Part shown: positions 43,293 to 52,440 of the stretch, in pieces | Numbering within the stretch: the stretch's first letter is position 1 | Layout: each line of letters begins with the position of its first letter | Assembly: GCA_913057195.1 (NCBI GenBank) | Contig: CAJXNL010000007.1 | Location: 1 to 64,000 of the forward strand | DNA length: 64,000 nt | Reading direction: 5' to 3' | Source: an uncultured Wenzhouxiangella sp. | GTDB taxonomy: Bacteria > Pseudomonadota > Gammaproteobacteria > Xanthomonadales > Wenzhouxiangellaceae | The notes under the pieces: model-generated | What the model was told of the DNA's origin: nothing | Seen by the model: only the letters and a program-made list of their open reading frames with translations | The model's database searches: none | Position numbers and translations under genes: made by a program

Positions 43293-45971
43293 GTGAGCGA
43301 GCAACCATCCAAAGACAACGCCCAAGACCTGGATCCAATTGAGACCCAGGAATGGCTGGACTCTTTGGCCGCGGTGGTGGATCGAGACGGCCCCACGCGT
43401 GCCCATTTTCTGCTGGAGCAATTGGTCACGTTTGCTCGTCAATCCGGCGCCCACTTGCCGTTTGACCTGACCACCGCCTACATCAACACCATCCCACCAG
43501 ATGAGGAGCCGCCCCACCCTGGTGATCGTGCGCTGGAGCGTCGCATTCGCTCGATTATCCGGTGGAATGCCATGGCAACGGTGGTTCGTGCGGGCCAGCG
43601 CGGTGGCGAATTGGGTGGTCACATTGCCAGCTTCGCCTCGGCCGCGACGTTATATGATGTGGGTTTCAACCACTTCTTCAAAGGCCACGAACACCCAGAC
43701 GGGTCTGATTTATTGTTTATCCAAGGCCATTCATCGCCTGGGATTTATGCGCGCGCCTTTTTGGAAGGGCGCATTAGCGAAGACCAACTCGACCATTTTC
43801 GCCAAGAAGTGGGTGGTGAGGGCTTGAGCTCCTATCCCCACCCGTGGTTGATGCCTGAGTTTTGGCAAATCCCCACGGTGTCGATGGGTTTGGGCCCGAT
43901 CATGGCGATTTATCAGGCGCGGTTTTTGAAATACATGCACAACCGCGAGCTCATCGAGGCCAAAAACCGCAAGGTTTGGTGCTTCATGGGCGATGGTGAA
44001 ACCGACGAGCCGGAGTCGCTGGGCGCCATTTCCATGGCCGGGCGCGAAAAGCTCGATAACTTGGTGTTTGTTGTCAATTGCAATCTCCAGCGGCTTGATG
44101 GCCCGGTCCGGGGCAACGGGAAGATCATTCAAGAGCTTGAGGGGGTCTTCCGAGGCGCCGGTTGGAACGTGATCAAAGTCATCTGGGGCTCATATTGGGA
44201 CCCCTTGCTGGAAAAAGACGACAAGGGCCTGTTAAAAAAGCGCATGGAAGAAGCGCTGGACGGCGACTACCAAAAGTACAAAGCCAACAATGGCGCGTAT
44301 GTCAGAGAGCACTTCTTTGGGGCGTATGAAGAACTCAAAGCCATGGTCGCTGATATGAGCGATGAAGAGATTTGGCGCTTGAATCGCGGCGGCCACGATC
44401 CACACAAGATCTACGCCGCCTACCACCAAGCCGTGCACCATGAAGGACAGCCCACGGTGATCTTGGCCAAAACCATCAAAGGTTATGGCTTGGGTCAGTC
44501 GGGTGAGGGCCAAAACATCACCCACCAATTAAAGAAACTTGATGCTGAGGGCGTTAAGTATTTTCGCGACCGGTTCGATGTGCCGGTGCCCGATGACAAA
44601 CTCGAGGAAGTGCCTTACTACCACCCTGGCGACGAGTCAGAAGAGGTCAAATACCTCAAAGCCCGTCGCCAAGCATTGGGCGGCTATCTGCCCAAGCGGG
44701 TGGTCAGCGAGGCATCGTTGGCCGTGCCTGAACTGGGGGCCTTTGAGTCCATCACCAAAGGCTCCGGCGATCGCGAGATTTCAACCACCATGGCATTTGT
44801 GCGGATCTTGGCGGTGTTGCTTCGAGACAAAGGCATCAAAGATCACATCGTGCCCATCATCTGTGATGAGGCAAGAACCTTTGGGATGGAGGGTTTGTTC
44901 CGCCAGATCGGCATCTATGCGCCGTTTGGTCAGCTCTATGAGCCGGTCGACGCCGATCAGTTGATGTACTACAAAGAAGATAAGAAAGGCCAGGTGCTGC
45001 AAGAGGGCATCACCGAAGCTGGATCGATGAGCTCTTGGATTGCCGCGGCCACCAGCTACGCTTCCAACGGCAAACCCATGGTGCCCTTTTATACCTTTTA
45101 TTCGATGTTTGGTTTCCAGCGAATCGGCGATTTGGCGTGGGCTGCTGGCGACATGCGGGCGCGAGGCTTTCTGATGGGTGGGACCTCGGGGCGCACCACG
45201 CTCAATGGCGAGGGCTTGCAACATGAAGATGGGCACAGCCACATCCTCGCCGGGACCATCCCCAACTGCATCAGTTACGACCCCACCTTTGGCTACGAAT
45301 TGGCGGTGATCATCCAAGATGGCATGCGTCGCATGTACGTCAATCAAGAAGATGTGTATTACTACATCACAATCCTGAACGAAAACTATGCCCAGCCAGC
45401 GATGCCTGAAGGCGTGGAAGAAGGCATCCGCCGAGGGTTGTATTTATTTGATCAGATCAAACCCAGTCAGGCACGGGCCACCGTGCAGCTGATGGGCAGT
45501 GGGTCAATTTTCAGAGAGGTTCTTGCCGCCGCCAAGCTGTTGGCCGAAGACTATGGCATTGCCAGTGACGTGTGGTCGGCCACCAGCTTTAATGAGCTTG
45601 GCAAAGATGGCCAGGCTGCGCTGCGGGCCAAGCGATTGGGTGAGGGCAACGCGCCAACCCCCTATGTCACTCAACAGCTGTCGGGTCGCGAAGGACCTGT
45701 GATCGCCGCGACCGATTATGTGACCCGCTATGCCGATCAGATCCGGGCGTTCGTGCCTCAGGCTCAATATGTCGTTCTGGGCACCGATGGTTTTGGACGC
45801 TCAGACACCCGTGCGGGGCTTCGTGCCTTCTTTGAGGTGGATCGTCATCACATCGCTTGGGCTGCGATCTCTGCCCTGGCCGATGAGGGCCAGGTGGATG
45901 ATAAGACGGTCACAAGCGCACGGGATGCGCTGGGCATTGATGCCGAAAAACCCAACCCGTTACAGGTTTAG
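43293..45971 (+). CDS. aceE: Pyruvate dehydrogenase E1 component (homodimeric)
   Basis: E1 (892 residues) uses thiamine diphosphate to decarboxylate pyruvate and acetylate the lipoyl group of E2. It is the homodimeric AceE type: MSEQPSKDNAQDLDPIETQEWLDSL-like start, IRWNAMATVVRA, GHIASFASAATLYDVGFNHFF, the ThDP motif GDGETDEPESLGAI ... NCNLQRLDGPVRGNGKIIQELE, and a transketolase-like C-terminal half (EARTFGMEGLFRQIGIY). The start is GTG 43293. It is first in an aceE-aceF-lpd operon. No pdhR-like regulator gene is adjacent. Confidence 0.97.
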   Translation: MSEQPSKDNAQDLDPIETQEWLDSLAAVVDRDGPTRAHFLLEQLVTFARQSGAHLPFDLTTAYINTIPPDEEPPHPGDRALERRIRSIIRWNAMATVVRAGQRGGELGGHIASFASAATLYDVGFNHFFKGHEHPDGSDLLFIQGHSSPGIYARAFLEGRISEDQLDHFRQEVGGEGLSSYPHPWLMPEFWQIPTVSMGLGPIMAIYQARFLKYMHNRELIEAKNRKVWCFMGDGETDEPESLGAISMAGREKLDNLVFVVNCNLQRLDGPVRGNGKIIQELEGVFRGAGWNVIKVIWGSYWDPLLEKDDKGLLKKRMEEALDGDYQKYKANNGAYVREHFFGAYEELKAMVADMSDEEIWRLNRGGHDPHKIYAAYHQAVHHEGQPTVILAKTIKGYGLGQSGEGQNITHQLKKLDAEGVKYFRDRFDVPVPDDKLEEVPYYHPGDESEEVKYLKARRQALGGYLPKRVVSEASLAVPELGAFESITKGSGDREISTTMAFVRILAVLLRDKGIKDHIVPIICDEARTFGMEGLFRQIGIYAPFGQLYEPVDADQLMYYKEDKKGQVLQEGITEAGSMSSWIAAATSYASNGKPMVPFYTFYSMFGFQRIGDLAWAAGDMRARGFLMGGTSGRTTLNGEGLQHEDGHSHILAGTIPNCISYDPTFGYELAVIIQDGMRRMYVNQEDVYYYITILNENYAQPAMPEGVEEGIRRGLYLFDQIKPSQARATVQLMGSGSIFREVLAAAKLLAEDYGIASDVWSATSFNELGKDGQAALRAKRLGEGNAPTPYVTQQLSGREGPVIAATDYVTRYADQIRAFVPQAQYVVLGTDGFGRSDTRAGLRAFFEVDRHHIAWAAISALADEGQVDDKTVTSARDALGIDAEKPNPLQV

Positions 45972-45984
45972 GTGGACAGCCAAT

Positions 45985-47304
45985 ATGAGTAAAACAGTAG
46001 AGATTCGCGTGCCGGACATTGGCGATTTTGTCAAAGTGCCCGTGATTGAGATTCTGGCCCAACCGGGCGATGCCATTGAAGCAGAGGCATCCTTGATTAC
46101 CCTTGAGTCGGACAAGGCCACCATGGAAGTGCCTGCGCCTCATAGCGGCACTTTGGTGACCTTGACCGTCAAAGAGGGCGACGAGCTGTCAGAGGGCGAT
46201 GTGATCGGGTCAATGGAGATCACCGAAGACGCTGACAATGACGCCGCCGACGATGCCACGCCAGCCCCACAGGCCGACTCGCCAAAAGCCGACGAGGCGG
46301 TTGACGCCCCTGCCGAGGAGACGCCGCCAAGCGAGCCGGCCCCAGCGCCCACCAGCCAGTCGCCAGCCGCACCCAGCCAGCCGTTCGCTGAATTGGGCAC
46401 ACCCGCCCACCAAACGCCGCATGCCGCGCCGGGTGTCAGAAAGCTCGCTCGTGAGCTGGGCATTTCATTGGAGGGCATTGCCGGGACAGGCCGCAAAGGC
46501 CGCATCACCGATGAGGACTTGGCGGGTGCAATCAAAGCCCAGAGTGCAGGTGGGGGTGTTGGTGGTTTGGCCGTGGCCGCGGCACCCGAGGTTGACTTTG
46601 CAAGCTTCGGTCCAATCGAGACGGTCGCGCTCAGCCGCATCAAAAAAATCTCCGGGCCAGCCTTGCACCGAAACTGGGTCTCGATCCCCCACGTGACCCA
46701 ATTTGGTGAAGCCGACATCACTGACATGGAGGACTTTCGCAACGCCCAAAAAGACACCGCCGCACAGGTCGGTGCCAAGATGACCCCGGTGGTGTTCATC
46801 ATTAAAGCGTTGGTGGCCAGCCTCAAAGCATTCCCTCATTTCAACGCTTCTTTGACGGCCGACGGCGCGGCGCTGATTCAAAAGCATTACTTCCATATCG
46901 GCGTGGCCGTGGATACGCCAGGGGGCTTGGTTGTGCCCGTGTTGAGAGACTGCGATCAGAAAGGCTTTTTGCAGTTGGCCCAAGAGCTGACCGCGCTGTC
47001 GAGCCGCGCCCGCGATGGCCAGCTGAGCGCTGATGAGATGAAAGGGGGTTGCATGACCATATCCAGCCTGGGTGGCATCGGTGGCACTGAGTTTACGCCG
47101 ATCATCAACGCGCCAGAACTGGCCATCTTGGGTGTCAGCAAAGCGCAAGTAAAGCCCATTTGGGATGGTCAAGATTTTCAGCCAAGGCTGATGTTGCCGT
47201 TGTCGCTGTCTTACGATCACCGCGTGATTGATGGCGCCGATGCGGCGCGGTTTGTCACTCATTTGAGTCATCAATTAGAAGACTTAAGACGGCTGTTGAT
47301 GTGA
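45985..47304 (+). CDS. aceF: Dihydrolipoamide acetyltransferase (E2)
   Basis: E2 (439 residues) transfers the acetyl group from lipoamide to CoA and forms the core of the complex. Domains: a single lipoyl domain (1-78) with the lipoylated K44 (LESDKATMEVP), a Pro/Ala-rich linker (about 85-145), the peripheral subunit-binding domain (about 150-185, VRKLARELGISLEGIAGTG), and the catalytic domain ending SLSYDHRVIDGADAARFV with the active-site His and Asp. E. coli has three lipoyl domains; one is a common variant. The start is ATG 45985 with AGGTGGA upstream. The stop overlaps the lpd start. Confidence 0.97.
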   Translation: MSKTVEIRVPDIGDFVKVPVIEILAQPGDAIEAEASLITLESDKATMEVPAPHSGTLVTLTVKEGDELSEGDVIGSMEITEDADNDAADDATPAPQADSPKADEAVDAPAEETPPSEPAPAPTSQSPAAPSQPFAELGTPAHQTPHAAPGVRKLARELGISLEGIAGTGRKGRITDEDLAGAIKAQSAGGGVGGLAVAAAPEVDFASFGPIETVALSRIKKISGPALHRNWVSIPHVTQFGEADITDMEDFRNAQKDTAAQVGAKMTPVVFIIKALVASLKAFPHFNASLTADGAALIQKHYFHIGVAVDTPGGLVVPVLRDCDQKGFLQLAQELTALSSRARDGQLSADEMKGGCMTISSLGGIGGTEFTPIINAPELAILGVSKAQVKPIWDGQDFQPRLMLPLSLSYDHRVIDGADAARFVTHLSHQLEDLRRLLM

Positions 47305-48719
47305 TGGCCGATTCAGCTCGCTTCGATTTGGTGGTCATTGGCTCAGGCCCTGGCGGCTACACGGCCGCGTTCCGGGCCGCGGATTTGGGGTTGAAGGTCG
47401 CGCTCGTGGAGCGCTACGACAGCTTGGGTGGGGTGTGTCTCAATGTTGGCTGCATTCCTTCCAAGGCGCTGTTGCACGTTGGTCAGGTGATCGACTCGGC
47501 CGACCACCTCAAAGACCACGGGGTGGTCTTCGGCCAGCCAAAAATTGATGTGGATGCGCTGCGCCAATATAAAAGTGGTGTGGTGGGCAAGCTGACCCAC
47601 GGCTTGGCCGGGATGGCGAAAAAACGCCACGTCGAGGTCATTCAGGGCACCGCGCAGTTTGTCGATGCCCACTCGGTTGAGGTTCACCACAACGCGCACA
47701 GCCAGACGGTGTCGTTTGATCAGTGCATCATCGCGGCCGGCTCGCGGGTGATCAAGATCCCGGGCATCCCTTATGACGATGAGCGCGTGATGGACTCGAC
47801 CGACGCGCTCGAGCTTAAAGACATCCCCAACAAGCTGTTGGTGATTGGCGGTGGCATCATTGGCATGGAGATGGCGTGCGTGTACCGCTCACTGGGCTCA
47901 AATGTCACCGTGGTCGAGATGTCCGATCAGTTGATGATGCCCGCCGATCCTGACTTGGTGAAGCCCTTACAAAACCACTTCAAAAAGCTCGGCGTGACGT
48001 TTTGTTTGAACACGCGTGTTGAGAAAGTCGAGGCATCGAAAAAGCATTTGTCGGTTGAATTTGCCGGCGACCATGTGCCTACGCAAAATACTTTCGATCG
48101 AATCTTGGTCGCGGTGGGCCGCCGGCCCAACGGCGATCAACTCAACGCCGATCGTGCCGGTATTGATGTGGATGAGCGGGGATTTATCGCTGTCGATGGA
48201 CAGATGCGCACCCAACAACCCCACATTTTTGCCATCGGTGATCTCGTGGGCCAGCCGATGCTTGCCCACAAGGCCAGTTATGAGGCCAAGGTGGCGGCCG
48301 AGGTCGCCGCTGGACATCCGCGGGTGGCCGATGCGCGGGCGATCCCATCGGTGGCGTACACCGACCCTGAGCTTGCTTGGGTGGGCCTGACAGAGCGTGA
48401 CGCCAAACAGCAAGGCCTCAACTATGGCGTGGGCACCTTCCCTTGGGCCGCTTCGGGGCGCGCCATTGGGATGGATCGAACCGAAGGGTTGACCAAGCTG
48501 ATTTTTGATCAAGACACCAATAAGCTCATCGGTGCGGGCTTGGTGGGCATGCACGCAGGCGATTTGATCGCGGAGTTGACCTTGGCCATTGAAATGGGCG
48601 CCGATGTCGCCGACATTGGGTTGACCATTCACCCGCACCCGACCTTGAGTGAATCGGTCATGATGGCCAGTGAGGTGTATGAAGGCACCATCACGGATTT
48701 ATATCTGCCCAAAAAATAA
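47304..48719 (+). CDS. lpdA: Dihydrolipoyl dehydrogenase (E3)
   Basis: E3 (471 residues) reoxidises dihydrolipoamide with FAD and NAD. Marks: FAD-binding VVIGSGPGGYTAAFRAADLG, the redox pair C45/C50 (GGVCLNVGCIPSKAL), NAD-binding LLVIGGGIIGMEMACVY, FAIGDLVGQPMLAHKASYE, and the catalytic His in TIHPHPTLSE. ATG 47304 shares its A with the aceF TGA stop; GTG 47301 is an alternative giving one more residue. It is the last gene of the operon; no terminator is visible before the convergent transporter gene. Confidence 0.97.
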   Translation: MADSARFDLVVIGSGPGGYTAAFRAADLGLKVALVERYDSLGGVCLNVGCIPSKALLHVGQVIDSADHLKDHGVVFGQPKIDVDALRQYKSGVVGKLTHGLAGMAKKRHVEVIQGTAQFVDAHSVEVHHNAHSQTVSFDQCIIAAGSRVIKIPGIPYDDERVMDSTDALELKDIPNKLLVIGGGIIGMEMACVYRSLGSNVTVVEMSDQLMMPADPDLVKPLQNHFKKLGVTFCLNTRVEKVEASKKHLSVEFAGDHVPTQNTFDRILVAVGRRPNGDQLNADRAGIDVDERGFIAVDGQMRTQQPHIFAIGDLVGQPMLAHKASYEAKVAAEVAAGHPRVADARAIPSVAYTDPELAWVGLTERDAKQQGLNYGVGTFPWAASGRAIGMDRTEGLTKLIFDQDTNKLIGAGLVGMHAGDLIAELTLAIEMGADVADIGLTIHPHPTLSESVMMASEVYEGTITDLYLPKK

Positions 48720-48751
48720 ACCCGCCTCATCGATGGGCGCCCTGCTTGGGC

Positions 48752-50149
48752 TCAGAAGCGGACCAACATCACAGCGGTGATGACCAGCGCGCCCAGTAAG
48801 TTTAAGATCAGGCCCTCTCTCATCATGTCCTTGACTTTGATCCGGCCGGAGCCATACACAACGGCGTTGGGCGCGGTCGCCACCGGCAGCATAAATGCGC
48901 ACGACGCACTGATCGCGGCCGGCACCATCAGCAGTTCATGGGGAATGTCTGTTGCGGCCGCAGTGGCGGCCAGGACGGGCATCAGCAAAGCCGTGGTCGC
49001 GGTGTTGCTGGTGACCTCGGTGAGAAAAGTCACGCTCAGACACAAGACAAGAATCATCAGCCAGGTGGGCAATGCCGACAGCGTGGTCAGCTGAGTGGCC
49101 AAGGCATCGCTTAATCCTGTTTCAATAAATGCGCGCGCAATGGTGATGCCGCCGGCAAACAAAATCAGCACGCCCCATGGGATTCGTTCGATGGTAGGCC
49201 AGTCAAGCAAGCGCCCAGGTTGGTTGCGGTCGCCGTTGGGCAACATGCAAAGCAAGACAACGGCCAACATCGCCACTGATGCATCGTTCGCCCACGGCAG
49301 GTCGAGCCATGTTTGCCAGCCGCCCCACGGTGCGGCCCGAGTCATCCAGGCCAACGCGGTGAGTGAGAACACGGCCAAAACACGGATTTCTGCGGTCTTC
49401 CATTCACCCGGCGGATCAAGTTTGGGCAATGCCCCTGACGCCACGTGGCGGGTCAACCACAGAAACATCATCGGCAACAGCAACACCACCACCGGCACCC
49501 CAAAGCTCATCCACATGGGGAACGACGTCGCGCTGCCGAATTGGTCTTGAGAGACCTGCATGTAGATGAGGTTGGGCGGCGTACCAATCGGCGTGCCCGT
49601 GCCGCCCAGGCTGGCAGAATAGGCGACGCCTAATAATAAAGGTATTGTTAATGGCTTAAGCCTATCGTTTTCGAGCACCGCCAAGGCGATGGGCAGCAAC
49701 ATCAAGGTGGTGGCGGTGTTTGAGATCCACATCGACAATCCTGCCGCGGCGAGCATAAACCCCAAGACCAGGCCTTTTTGACCCAATCCCGCGCTGGCGT
49801 GGATCATCACCAACGCCAAGCGTCGGTGGGCCCCGCATTTGGCCAAGGCGCCGGAGAGCATAAACCCGCCCAGCAACAGCAAAATCAAGGGGCTGCCATA
49901 GCTTTGGGCCACTTGGGTGGGGGTGATCACGCCCAGCAGAGGAAACAGTGCCAGGGGCAACAAGGAGGTCACTGGAATGGGCACCGGTTCGGTGAGCCAC
50001 CAAATCGCACACCAAAGCGTGACCGCGGCCGTGACCGCGGCGGGCCAGGCCAGCAGGTCAAATCCCCACAGCGCCGCCAAAAGCCCCCCCGCCAGGGCTG
50101 GACCCAGGCCCAGAGTGAGTTGTGGTAAGGTCAGAGGCAGTGACATCAA
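48752..50149 (-). CDS. SLC13/DASS-family carboxylate transporter
   Basis: This 465-residue inner-membrane protein with about 11-12 helices belongs to the divalent anion:sodium symporter family. The two family signatures are present: SNTATTLMLLPIALAVLE (about 143-160) and TSNTATTALLMPVLAA (about 390-405); each ends a helical hairpin and binds sodium and substrate. Likely substrates are C4 dicarboxylates or citrate. Its place beside malic enzyme and pyruvate dehydrogenase fits uptake of TCA intermediates, but this is inference. It is convergent with lpdA and divergent from the lipase gene. Confidence 0.9.
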   Translation of the reverse strand: MMSLPLTLPQLTLGLGPALAGGLLAALWGFDLLAWPAAVTAAVTLWCAIWWLTEPVPIPVTSLLPLALFPLLGVITPTQVAQSYGSPLILLLLGGFMLSGALAKCGAHRRLALVMIHASAGLGQKGLVLGFMLAAAGLSMWISNTATTLMLLPIALAVLENDRLKPLTIPLLLGVAYSASLGGTGTPIGTPPNLIYMQVSQDQFGSATSFPMWMSFGVPVVVLLLPMMFLWLTRHVASGALPKLDPPGEWKTAEIRVLAVFSLTALAWMTRAAPWGGWQTWLDLPWANDASVAMLAVVLLCMLPNGDRNQPGRLLDWPTIERIPWGVLILFAGGITIARAFIETGLSDALATQLTTLSALPTWLMILVLCLSVTFLTEVTSNTATTALLMPVLAATAAATDIPHELLMVPAAISASCAFMLPVATAPNAVVYGSGRIKVKDMMREGLILNLLGALVITAVMLVRF

Positions 50150-50175
50150 ACGGTCATCATCCTGATCGAAGTTGC

Positions 50176-50205
50176 TTGCAAAAATTTAGTTAATGTCCAT
50201 ATCAT
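50176..50205 (+). promoter_or_regulatory. Candidate sigma-70 promoter of the lipase-DUF1302-DUF1329 unit
   Basis: TTGCAA (50176-50181), an 18-base spacer and TATCAT (50200-50205) lie 78 bases before the lipase gene, in the gap to the divergent transporter. Confidence 0.45.
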
Positions 50206-50283
50206 AGGGCAGCGGCCGGCACAGAACAGCGTTTGTGTTAGAAGCCCAAATCATAAAACCATTAGCTTCGGGGAGAAAATCTG

Positions 50284-52425
50284 ATGAAGTTACGCCTTGT
50301 ACTAGGTTCTTTGGCATCGGCGCTTGTGCTGGCGGCCTGCGGCGGCAGCGACAGCGTTGATCGTGCCACCCCACAAGAGCCTGCCACCAACCCAGACGGC
50401 AGTGAAGCCACTGCGGTGCTTGAAGCACAATTTGACCCCGCCAACGGTGTTTTGCCGTTCCCAAACAACCTGTTGTTGTCAGGTTCGGAGGATTTGACAC
50501 TCAATCCGCCCGTTGAAGATCCCACTGATTTTGGGGATCCCTCCGTGGCACTGAGTGCGTTGGATGGTTTCAGCACCGTTGCACCGTGGAGTTTCTCGTT
50601 TGATCGACCGATTGATCCAGACACCGTGGTGGCCGGATCGAGCGTGCGCCTGTTTGAGGTGCAGTTCGCATTCGGCACGGTCACCGTTGAATCCATCAAC
50701 AGCGAGCTCACGCCAGGGGTCGACTACATCGCCCAAGCGGTGTCACCCACCAGCGTGGCGATTGTGCCCACGCAGCCACTACAAGAAATGACCGGCTACA
50801 TGGCGGTGGTGACCAATGGGATCACCGATCAGCAAGGCAATGCCGCCACACCATCTCAAACCTACTTTTTGACCAAGAGCACGGATCCTCTGGTGGATCC
50901 GGCCGGTGTGTCCACCGAGCCTTTGTTGGATAATGCCAGCGCCGGCGCGCTGGAGCCCATTCGTCAGTTGGTGAATGCCCAAGAGACGGCAGCCGCTGGT
51001 GAGGGCATCGACCGAGACGACATCGTCTTGTCATTCACTGCAACCACCCAGGCGGTCACGCCGGTGCTGAGCGCGATGCGCTCTGCGGCTGAGCCGACCT
51101 CCAGCCAGATTGCCCAGGTGTGCGCGGCACCGGGCGCGTGCTTGAGCACCGCTGATGTGTTGCCAGCGGGCGCTTCGCCGGGCGTTGCGGACTTATATGT
51201 GGGCGTGGTGGATTTGCCGTATTACCTGGGTGTGCCTTCTCAGACCAACCCAACGGCACCGTTGACCGATTTTTGGACGGCCGCGCCAGGCGCGTATGTG
51301 CCACCCTTTGATGGTTTGGGTTTGAATCCGACCTCGACCAACGTCACGGTCGCCAATCCGTTCCCCGTGAAAACCGCTGATCAGAAAGCGCCGATGTTGG
51401 TCACCGTGCCCAATGCCTCCTCAGGTCAAGTCAAGCCGGCGGCCGGTTGGCCGGTGGTGATCTTCCAACACGGGATCACTGGCAATCGAACGCAAGCTTT
51501 GGCATTGGCCGATGCGATGGCGGCGATTGGCTATGCGGTGGTGTCGATTGACAAGCCTTTGCATGGCTTGACCGATGTCACCAGCCCGCTGTATGTCGAA
51601 AACACAGGCTTTGGCGCGATCGCTAGTGAGCGCACCTTCGATCTCGACCTCCAAAACAACGAAACAGGCGCTTCAGGGCCCGATGGCATCATCGATGACT
51701 CGGGTGCTTGGTTTGTCAATTTGGGCAGCCTGCTGACCGCTCGCGACAACTTAAGACAGTCACAAGTCGATCTGTCCACCTTGGCTTTAAATATTCCCAA
51801 CATGGACATAGACGGTGATGGCGTGTCTGATTTTGACGGCTCGAACATCAACTTTGTGGGTCTGTCGTTGGGCGCGATGAACGGTGTGCCGTTCTTGGCG
51901 GTTGAATCGACGGTCAACAACGCGGTGCTGTCTGTCCCCGGGGGTGGGATTGCACAACTGTTGTCAAACTCTGACTCTTTTGGTCCGGTTGTTCGGGCTG
52001 GGCTTTCGGCCGCGGGCGTGGAGCCTGACTCAGCCGACTATGAGCAGTTTTTGCTGATCGCTCAGACCGTGCTGGATTCGGCCGACCCCATCAACTGGGG
52101 CGGGTTGACCGCGGCCACCAACAGCGTGCTGTTGCAGCAGGTCAAAGATGACGGCGTGGTGCCGAATGCAGTGGCCACGGCGCCACTGTCGGGCACCGAG
52201 CCATTGATTCGGATCATGGGGCTTGATGCCATCACCGAGACCACCACCGATCCATTGGGCATTCGGGGGGCTGTTCGGATGATTCAGGGGGGTCACGGCT
52301 CGCTGCTCGATCCAACCGCGGGCCCAACCGTGACCGCAGAAATGCAAGGCCAAGCAGCCAGCATGATCAGCAGTGGTGGCGCATCGGTCGTGATTGGCGA
52401 TGACTCGCTCATCAAGACGGACTGA
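50284..52425 (+). CDS. VolA/Pla-1-like lipoprotein lipase
   Basis: This 713-residue lipoprotein has a lipobox VLAAC (C19) with glycine next, so it should be sorted to the outer membrane. A bacterial Ig-like N-terminal part (about 45-190, containing FPNNLLLSG and the SFDRPIDPDT pattern) precedes an alpha/beta-hydrolase domain with nucleophile S528 (GLSLG), acid D622 or D623 (VKDDGVVP) and H671 (GGHGS). This is the layout of the Pla-1/cef family, whose Vibrio member VolA is a surface-exposed lysophospholipase that releases fatty acids for uptake and is cotranscribed with fadL. Here a different barrel (DUF1302) follows 15 bases later. The role in releasing lipid from host or environmental phospholipids or esters is inferred. 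Confidence 0.85.
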   Translation: MKLRLVLGSLASALVLAACGGSDSVDRATPQEPATNPDGSEATAVLEAQFDPANGVLPFPNNLLLSGSEDLTLNPPVEDPTDFGDPSVALSALDGFSTVAPWSFSFDRPIDPDTVVAGSSVRLFEVQFAFGTVTVESINSELTPGVDYIAQAVSPTSVAIVPTQPLQEMTGYMAVVTNGITDQQGNAATPSQTYFLTKSTDPLVDPAGVSTEPLLDNASAGALEPIRQLVNAQETAAAGEGIDRDDIVLSFTATTQAVTPVLSAMRSAAEPTSSQIAQVCAAPGACLSTADVLPAGASPGVADLYVGVVDLPYYLGVPSQTNPTAPLTDFWTAAPGAYVPPFDGLGLNPTSTNVTVANPFPVKTADQKAPMLVTVPNASSGQVKPAAGWPVVIFQHGITGNRTQALALADAMAAIGYAVVSIDKPLHGLTDVTSPLYVENTGFGAIASERTFDLDLQNNETGASGPDGIIDDSGAWFVNLGSLLTARDNLRQSQVDLSTLALNIPNMDIDGDGVSDFDGSNINFVGLSLGAMNGVPFLAVESTVNNAVLSVPGGGIAQLLSNSDSFGPVVRAGLSAAGVEPDSADYEQFLLIAQTVLDSADPINWGGLTAATNSVLLQQVKDDGVVPNAVATAPLSGTEPLIRIMGLDAITETTTDPLGIRGAVRMIQGGHGSLLDPTAGPTVTAEMQGQAASMISSGGASVVIGDDSLIKTD

Positions 52426-52440
52426 CAGGGAGAATAGAAC

